From an uncultured Parabacteroides sp. (GTDB lineage Bacteria; Bacteroidota; Bacteroidia; Bacteroidales; Tannerellaceae), in NCBI GenBank assembly GCA_900541965.1, contig UQLN01000030.1, positions 1 to 57,147 on the forward strand: DNA of 57,147 bases. The letters run 5' to 3'. Of this stretch, positions 52,070-57,147 are shown piece after piece; within the stretch, counting starts at the first letter, position 1; the number at the start of each line of letters is the position of its first letter. The notes beneath the pieces were generated by a model. It had not been told where the DNA came from. It saw only the letters and a program-made list of their open reading frames with translations, and ran no database searches. The position numbers and the translations under genes were made by a program.

Positions 52070-55000
52070 ATGAGTTTATACGGAACAGCGGTAAAAAAGC
52101 CGGTAACAACAGCCCTCGTTTTCGTGGCAGTCGTAATCATCGGGCTTTTTTCCTTAACCAGATTGTCTGTAGACTTGCTGCCGGAGATAGAGACCAACAC
52201 GATTATGGTCATGACCGCCTATCCCGGAGCCAGTGCCTCAGATATTGAAATGAACGTGTCCAAGCCTCTGGAAAATGTATTGAACAGTGTGAGCGACCTG
52301 AAGCATATCACCTCGCAATCCAGGGAAAATATCTCGATCGTTACCCTCGAATTCGAATATGGTACAGATATAGACGTGGCTACCAACGATGTCCGCGACA
52401 AGCTGGACATCGTTGAATCATCCCTTCCGGATGATGCCGAGAATCCGATTATCTTCAAATTCGGTACTGATGATATCCCCATCCTCCTGCTTTCCGTTAC
52501 AGCGGAAGAGAGTACCAATGCCCTCTACAAAATACTGGATGACAAGGTGGCAAACCCGCTGGCACGTATCAGTGGCGTAGGTGCCGTATCTATTTCCGGT
52601 GCCCCCATTCGTGAGGTACAGGTGTATTGCGACCCTTACAAGCTGGAAGCATACGGGCTTACCATCGAAGGCATCTCCTCTATTATCGCCCAGGAAAACC
52701 GGAATACACCCGGCGGTAGCATCGATATCGGTTCGAATACCTATTCACTGCGCGTACAAGGCGAGTTTACCGATGCCCGGCAAATGCTGGATATCGTAGT
52801 AGGTTCGCAAAGCGGGAAAAACATCTACCTGCGTGATGTGGCAAAGGTGGAAGACTCTGTGGAAGAACGCGCCCAGGAAACCTACAACAACGGTGTCAAA
52901 GGAGGTATGATCGTTATCCAGAAACAGTCCGGTGCCAACTCCGTAAACATTGCCAAGAAGGTACATGCCAAACTTCCGGAGATACAAGCCAGTCTGCCTT
53001 CCGACGTGAAGCTGGGTGTCATCATGGATACTTCAACCAACATCCTGAATACAATCGACAGTTTGAAAGAAACGATTATGATTACGTTCATCGTCGTTAT
53101 GCTGGTCGTATTCGTATTCCTGGGACGCTGGAGAGCTACATTTATCATTATCCTGACGATTCCGATTTCGTTGATTGCCGCATTCGCCTATTTGCTGGCA
53201 TCCGGGAATACACTGAACATTATCTCATTGAGCTCGCTTTCCATAGCAATCGGTATGGTGGTGGATGATGCGATTGTGGTACTGGAGAACGTCACGACCC
53301 ATATCGAACGCGGTAGCAGGCCGAAACAGGCTGCCGTACATGCAACCAACGAGGTGGCTATCTCCGTTATTGCATCCACATTGACCATGCTGGCTGTATT
53401 CCTTCCGCTGACCATGGTAACCGGTATGGCAGGTATCCTGTTCACCCAGTTGGGATGGATTGTCAGTATCATCATGATTGTATCCACAGTCGGCGCTTTG
53501 ACACTGACTCCGATGCTCTGTTCCCAGATGCTTCGCCTGGACCCGAAGAAAGGACGTTTATATGTACTGTTCTTCACGCCGATTGAGAAAGCATTGAATG
53601 CACTCGACCACGGATATGCCCGTTTCCTTTATTGGGCAGTGCATCACCGTAAGACAGTCGTATTCGGCGCATTTGCAATCTTTGCCGCCAGTATGTTGCT
53701 GTTGCCTACAGTAAAAACCGAGTTTTTCCCGACACAGGACAATGCCCGTATCGGCGTCACCATCGAATTGCCGATCGGTACGCGTCAGGAAATCGCCCGC
53801 GACCTGGCTCTCCGTGTAGACAAACAATTCCGTGAAAAATATCCCGAAATCCAGATCTTCAACTTCACGGAAGGACAGGCGGATACGGATAACACCTTCG
53901 CTCAGCTGAGCGACAACGGTTCCCATATCATCTCCATCAACATCAACCTGTCGAGTGTAGGCGACCGCGAAAGAGGCTTGACCGAAATATGTGAATTGAT
54001 GCGTCAGGATTTAAGTGAATATACGGAAATCAAAGAGTTCAAGGTATTAGCCGGAGGTAGCTCCGGAATGATGGGTGGCGAAACCTCGGTGGATGTCGAA
54101 ATCTATGGTTTCGATTTTGCCAAGACAGACGCTGTAGCTGCCGAACTTGCCGAAAGGCTGGGCAGTATCAAAGGTTGCTCGCAGGTAAACATCAGCCGTA
54201 AGGACTATATCCCGGAATACCAGATCGATTTCGACCGCGAGAAACTTGCCCTCAACGGGTTGAACATCACGACAGCATCCATGTACCTGCGTAACCGTAT
54301 CAACGGCTCCACAGCTTCCAAATACCGTGAAGATGGAGACGAATACGACATCAAGGTACGTTATGCCCCGGAGTTCAGGGAGTCGATCGAAGACCTCGAA
54401 AATATCATTATATATAACAATGCCGGACAAGGTATCCGCGTCCGCGACTTAGGTGTCGTAGTAGAACGTATGACGCCTCCCACAATCGAACGTAAAGACC
54501 GTGAACGTGTAATCACCGTATCCGCCATTGCCGCGCAGGGAACCGCATTGAGCGACCTGGTGGAAGCTGCACAGAAAGAATTGAAACAGATGCACCTTCC
54601 CTCGGAGATCAGCTATATAATCGGTGGTACATACGAAGACCAGCAGGATACCTTCAAAGACCTCGGTACATTGATGGCCCTGATTATCATTCTGGTATTT
54701 ATCGTGATGGCAGCCCAGTTCGAGTCGCTGACCGACCCGTTCGTAATCATGTTCTCCATCCCGTTCGCCTTCACTGGAGTGATTTTAGGTTTGTCCATTA
54801 CGCAAACGCCATTGGGTGTAATGGCTTTAATCGGGGTAATTATGTTGATGGGTATCGTGGTGAAGAACGGTATTGTATTGATCGACTATACCATCCTGTG
54901 CCGCGAACGCGGATTAAGCATCCTTACGGCAGGCGGCAAATCCCGTCTCCGTCCGGTACTGATGACGACATTGACCACCGTATTAGGTATGATCCCGATG

Positions 55001-55186
55001 GCTGTAGGCACAGGCGAAGGCTCGGAAATGTGGAAATCGATGGGTATGACGGTAGCTTGGGGATTATCCGTATCTACATTAATCACATTGATTATCGTAC
55101 CGACAGTTTATTGTATCTTTGCAGCTAACGGCGTAAAACGCAAACGTAAAAAGCTGGCTGAACTGAACGTGTTGGAACAACTATAA
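52070..55186 (+). CDS. RND-family efflux pump, inner-membrane transporter
   Basis: A 1038-residue proton-driven transporter of the HAE1 (AcrB-like) type with 12 transmembrane segments and two large periplasmic loops. The TM4 proton-relay aspartates are present in IGMVVDDAIVVLENV, and the GSRPKQAAVHATNEV and FTGVILGLSITQTPLGVMALIGVIMLMGIVVKNGIVLIDY stretches are family hallmarks. With the TolC-like and adaptor proteins it forms a tripartite pump. Substrates cannot be read from sequence, but bile acids, detergents and drugs are common for this class in gut bacteria. Confidence 0.95.
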   Translation: MSLYGTAVKKPVTTALVFVAVVIIGLFSLTRLSVDLLPEIETNTIMVMTAYPGASASDIEMNVSKPLENVLNSVSDLKHITSQSRENISIVTLEFEYGTDIDVATNDVRDKLDIVESSLPDDAENPIIFKFGTDDIPILLLSVTAEESTNALYKILDDKVANPLARISGVGAVSISGAPIREVQVYCDPYKLEAYGLTIEGISSIIAQENRNTPGGSIDIGSNTYSLRVQGEFTDARQMLDIVVGSQSGKNIYLRDVAKVEDSVEERAQETYNNGVKGGMIVIQKQSGANSVNIAKKVHAKLPEIQASLPSDVKLGVIMDTSTNILNTIDSLKETIMITFIVVMLVVFVFLGRWRATFIIILTIPISLIAAFAYLLASGNTLNIISLSSLSIAIGMVVDDAIVVLENVTTHIERGSRPKQAAVHATNEVAISVIASTLTMLAVFLPLTMVTGMAGILFTQLGWIVSIIMIVSTVGALTLTPMLCSQMLRLDPKKGRLYVLFFTPIEKALNALDHGYARFLYWAVHHRKTVVFGAFAIFAASMLLLPTVKTEFFPTQDNARIGVTIELPIGTRQEIARDLALRVDKQFREKYPEIQIFNFTEGQADTDNTFAQLSDNGSHIISININLSSVGDRERGLTEICELMRQDLSEYTEIKEFKVLAGGSSGMMGGETSVDVEIYGFDFAKTDAVAAELAERLGSIKGCSQVNISRKDYIPEYQIDFDREKLALNGLNITTASMYLRNRINGSTASKYREDGDEYDIKVRYAPEFRESIEDLENIIIYNNAGQGIRVRDLGVVVERMTPPTIERKDRERVITVSAIAAQGTALSDLVEAAQKELKQMHLPSEISYIIGGTYEDQQDTFKDLGTLMALIIILVFIVMAAQFESLTDPFVIMFSIPFAFTGVILGLSITQTPLGVMALIGVIMLMGIVVKNGIVLIDYTILCRERGLSILTAGGKSRLRPVLMTTLTTVLGMIPMAVGTGEGSEMWKSMGMTVAWGLSVSTLITLIIVPTVYCIFAANGVKRKRKKLAELNVLEQL

Positions 55187-55204
55187 TAAAAACTGGCAAA
55201 AATT

Positions 55205-55498
55205 ATGAAAGCAATCTTTATATCATTCAATCAGGCGTATTACGAAATGATACTCAGTATCATGGACCGTAACAATATCCGTGGCTTCACCTATTGGGAT
55301 GAAGTCCAGGGACGCGGTTCCAGAACAGGCGAACCGCATTACGGAAGCCATGCATGGCCGACATTGAACTCATCCATACTGACAATGGTCGAAGACGAAA
55401 AAGTAGACCATTTTCTTGACCTGTTGCACAAAATGGACAAACAAACGGAAGCCCAGGGGCTACGCGCGTTTGTGTGGAATATTGAAAAAACGATTTAA
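55205..55498 (+). CDS. small PII-like signalling protein linked to the RND pump
   Basis: A 97-residue protein with the ferredoxin-like beta-alpha-beta pattern of PII/CutA-type proteins. The segment FTYWDEVQGRGSRTGEPHYGSHAWPTLNSSILTMVEDEKVDHFL corresponds to the T-loop region and the second beta-alpha unit. The opening MKAIFISFNQAYYEMILSIMD is the first. It starts 18 nt after the pump gene. Comparable small PII-like proteins follow metal RND genes in Proteobacteria (DUF3240), and this Bacteroidales type seems to have the same kind of context. It may bind a ligand and adjust pump activity. Assignment is from fold pattern only. Confidence 0.7.
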   Translation: MKAIFISFNQAYYEMILSIMDRNNIRGFTYWDEVQGRGSRTGEPHYGSHAWPTLNSSILTMVEDEKVDHFLDLLHKMDKQTEAQGLRAFVWNIEKTI

Positions 55499-55517
55499 TT
55501 AAATACGAGTATCTTTT

Positions 55518-56081
55518 ATGGAAAAATCTTCAGTAATCAAATTCAAACTAAGCGGCAAGAAAAAAAGAGGCTTGCTCCTGTTTACAATCGGTTCCCTGTT
55601 CTTTGGCATAGGGGGACTTATCGTCTCGAGCCACCTCAAAATAGGAAACGGGCGTTTGGTCTTCATGTTGCTGGGATTTTTCCTTTTGCTTATCACTTTC
55701 TTTTGCCTGAAGGCTTTCTACCTTCTGGCAAAAGAACAGTTTACAGCGATGTATATCTCGGAAGAAGGCATCTACGACATATCGACCGGCTGCCGCATCG
55801 GTACAGTCTTATGGAGAGATGTTGAAGATATCAAAATCATAAACGACCTCGAGAACCTTAAATACAAATATATCGTGCTGAAAGTATCCAATCCCCGGGA
55901 ATACATCAACAGGGAACCTACCCGCAGCAAAAAGAGGACACTCGAACTCAAACAAAATTACTACGGTTCCCCCATTTGCATTTCAAACCGGGCGCTGGAT
56001 TGTACTTTTGAAGAGATGAAAGAAGCTGTATTCTTCAAATATGTACAGGGCAAAGCGATTCAATACCAACAGAAACCATAA
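55518..56081 (+). CDS. small membrane protein, STM3941-like
   Basis: A 187-residue protein with two adjacent transmembrane helices (about 18-38 and 47-70) after a basic N terminus. The C-terminal cytosolic domain (about 72-187) is beta-rich, PH-like: EEGIYDISTGCRIGTVLWRDVEDIKII and ISNRALDCTFEEMKEAVF. This matches the general pattern of the STM3941 family, whose function is unknown. It starts 19 nt after the PII-like gene and ends 14 nt before the reductase gene, so it belongs to the same transcript. Confidence 0.7.
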   Translation: MEKSSVIKFKLSGKKKRGLLLFTIGSLFFGIGGLIVSSHLKIGNGRLVFMLLGFFLLLITFFCLKAFYLLAKEQFTAMYISEEGIYDISTGCRIGTVLWRDVEDIKIINDLENLKYKYIVLKVSNPREYINREPTRSKKRTLELKQNYYGSPICISNRALDCTFEEMKEAVFFKYVQGKAIQYQQKP

Positions 56082-56095
56082 AATCTTATCCCAGT

Positions 56096-56857
56096 ATGAC
56101 AAACGAATATTTCACCATCTTTCTGATCAGTATGGCAGCAATAGCTGCCATTGTCTTTATAGCCTTATATTTTGTGGAAGCCGGCTACGGCATGTTGTTC
56201 GACAAGAAATGGGGTTACCCCATTCCCAACCGGATTGCATGGGTATGCATGGAAGCTCCCGTCTTTATCGTAATGCTTCTGTTATGGAGTACATCGGACC
56301 GGCAATTCGACACAGCCCCTCTCCTCTTCTTCCTGCTCTTCGAATTGCATTACCTGCAACGGGCATTCATTTTCCCCCTTCTGATAAAAGGAAACAGTAA
56401 AATGCCTGCGGGTATCATGCTGATGGGTATCACCTTCAACCTGTTGAACGGCTATATGCAGGGAGAATGGCTCTTCCACCTGGCACCTGCCGGTATGTAT
56501 ACCAATGAATGGTTGAGTACCCCTCAATTCATCATAGGAACCCTGCTTTTCTTCACCGGTATGGGTATCAACATACAATCGGACTATATCGTAAGGCATT
56601 TAAGAAAACCGGGCGATACCAACCATTATTTGCCTAAAGGAGGCATGTTTAATTATGTAACCTCCGCCAACTATTTCGGGGAAATCATCGAATGGTGCGG
56701 CTTTGCCATCCTGACATGGAGCGCAAGCGGAGCAGTCTTCGCCTGGTGGACCATTGCGAACCTCGTACCCCGTGCCAATACAATCTATCATAAATACAAA
56801 ATGATGTTCGGCAATGAATTGGGAAAACGGAAACGAATCATCCCTTTCATCTACTAA
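56096..56857 (+). CDS. steroid 5-alpha-reductase-family membrane enzyme
   Basis: A 253-residue polytopic membrane protein with about seven hydrophobic helices. The family's key residues are visible: E53 (WVCMEAP) and Y86 in ELHYLQR, at the positions of Glu57 and Tyr91 of human SRD5A2, which hold the 3-oxo group. The NADPH-site block is N160/D164/R170, then YLPKGGMFNYVTSANYFGEIIEWCG (178-202), and the tail ends KRKRIIPFIY. Enzymes of this family reduce the delta-4 bond of 3-oxo-delta-4 steroids with NADPH to the 5-alpha form. Related gut Bacteroidales enzymes act on 3-oxo-delta-4-cholenoic acids. It is the last gene of the RND pump unit and is followed by an OYE-family gene. The substrate here is inferred. 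Confidence 0.88.
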   Translation: MTNEYFTIFLISMAAIAAIVFIALYFVEAGYGMLFDKKWGYPIPNRIAWVCMEAPVFIVMLLLWSTSDRQFDTAPLLFFLLFELHYLQRAFIFPLLIKGNSKMPAGIMLMGITFNLLNGYMQGEWLFHLAPAGMYTNEWLSTPQFIIGTLLFFTGMGINIQSDYIVRHLRKPGDTNHYLPKGGMFNYVTSANYFGEIIEWCGFAILTWSASGAVFAWWTIANLVPRANTIYHKYKMMFGNELGKRKRIIPFIY

Positions 56858-56883
56858 TTATAAAAGCATCTTATCAAAATACA

Positions 56884-56943
56884 GGGCAGGCGGACCCTGC
56901 CCCGACGGAATCTCAATCGTGTACGGGCAGGGTCCGCCTGCCC
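56884..56943. repeat. GC-rich 19-bp inverted repeat
   Basis: GGGCAGGCGGACCCTGCCC (56884-56902) and its exact reverse complement (56925-56943) have a 22-nt loop. The arms are themselves partly self-complementary (GGGCAG...CTGCCC). There is no T-run after the stem. It lies between the reductase and the OYE-family gene, where it could stabilise or attenuate the transcript. Confidence 0.85.
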
Positions 56944-56966
56944 CATATTATAAAAAACTACAACCC

Positions 56967-57147
56967 ATGAATACAAACTCAAAGCTATTCACACCGGCAA
57001 CAATCGGCCCGCTCACCCTCAGGAACCGGACCATACGCGCTGCTGCATTCGAAAGCATGTGTCCGGGAAACGCCCCGTCGGAAATGCTCTATAACTACCA
57101 CAAATCCGTAGCGGCAGGAGGTATCGGCATGACCACCCTCGCCTATG
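56967..57147 (+). CDS. NADH:flavin oxidoreductase (old yellow enzyme family), 5' part
   Basis: The first 60 codons only; the gene runs off the window. KLFTPATIGPLTLRNRTIRAAAFESM followed by LYNYHKSVAAGGIGMTTLAYA is the standard opening of the OYE/enoate-reductase FMN barrel. This large family contains the BaiCD/BaiH bile-acid ene-reductases and 5-beta-reductases of gut bacteria. Since it follows a 5-alpha-reductase-type gene by 109 nt, a role in reducing the same 3-oxo-delta-4 substrates is plausible. An Fe-S cluster region, if any, lies beyond the window. Confidence 0.85.
   Translation, partial: MNTNSKLFTPATIGPLTLRNRTIRAAAFESMCPGNAPSEMLYNYHKSVAAGGIGMTTLAY

Overview
The window looks like chromosome of a gut Bacteroidales species, most likely a Parabacteroides. 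This is inferred from gene content, not from a search. Supporting signs are many TAnnTTTG-type -7 promoter boxes with no obvious Shine-Dalgarno sequences, a SusC/SusD pair, the trp gene order B-E-G-D-C-F-A, DapL-type lysine/cell-wall biosynthesis, LutABC, and many Bacteroidetes-type lipoproteins. No rRNA, tRNA, prophage, intact insertion sequence or CRISPR array was seen.

Layout. Positions 1-4600: the tail of an Rpn/PD-(D/E)XK transposase-like gene, an OmpA-like lipoprotein, a small acidic protein and a secreted GH31 glycosidase. 4800-11570: a complete tryptophan operon (trpBEGDCFA, minus strand), preceded by a 19-codon leader peptide with adjacent Trp codons and a terminator, which is a ribosome-mediated attenuator. 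11600-15640: a lipoprotein, then aspartase and asparaginase. 15950-20200: DNA polymerase III delta-prime, a MATE transporter and an ABC-F ATPase with a structured leader. 20600-24700: a FISUMP-like lipoprotein and the lactate-oxidation operon lutABC. 25000-31470: a long PurF-like amidotransferase, carA and carB. 31886-41300: a histidine-kinase-like membrane protein lacking the usual phosphoacceptor His, susCD, and a divergent GH78-like hydrolase. 41600-46510: dapF, dapL, an outer-membrane protein and nadE. 46600-48720: a cupin, an HdeD-like membrane protein and an AraC regulator. 48929-56857: one tightly packed unit of TetR regulator, TolC-like protein, adaptor, RND pump, PII-like protein, membrane protein and steroid 5-alpha-reductase-like enzyme. 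It is followed by the start of an old-yellow-enzyme-family reductase that runs off the window.

The most unusual material is repetitive DNA that ordinary gene annotation misses. First, an imperfect-palindromic element built from 7-bp units (TTGACAG / CTGTCAA) lies in frame inside two essential-type enzymes, trpF and carB. It also lies between the purF-like gene and carA, where it supplies a stop codon, and as a half copy in the leader of the MATE gene. The two coding copies encode related peptides, and the stop codon inherent to one arm is removed by T-to-G changes. This resembles the protein-invading palindromic elements known from Rickettsia. Second, four intergenic arrays (4682, 20466, 33527, 47111) have entirely different core words but the same design: dyad-symmetric 14-16 bp cores spaced 22 bp apart, centre to centre, in three to five copies, often with one core being the exact reverse complement of another in the same array. 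I know of no established function for either family.

The right-hand end joins an efflux pump to a steroid 5-alpha-reductase homologue and a flavin-dependent ene-reductase. Enzymes of these two families have been linked to 5-alpha and 5-beta reduction of 3-oxo-delta-4 bile acids in gut Bacteroidales, so a bile-acid or steroid detoxification unit is a reasonable hypothesis.
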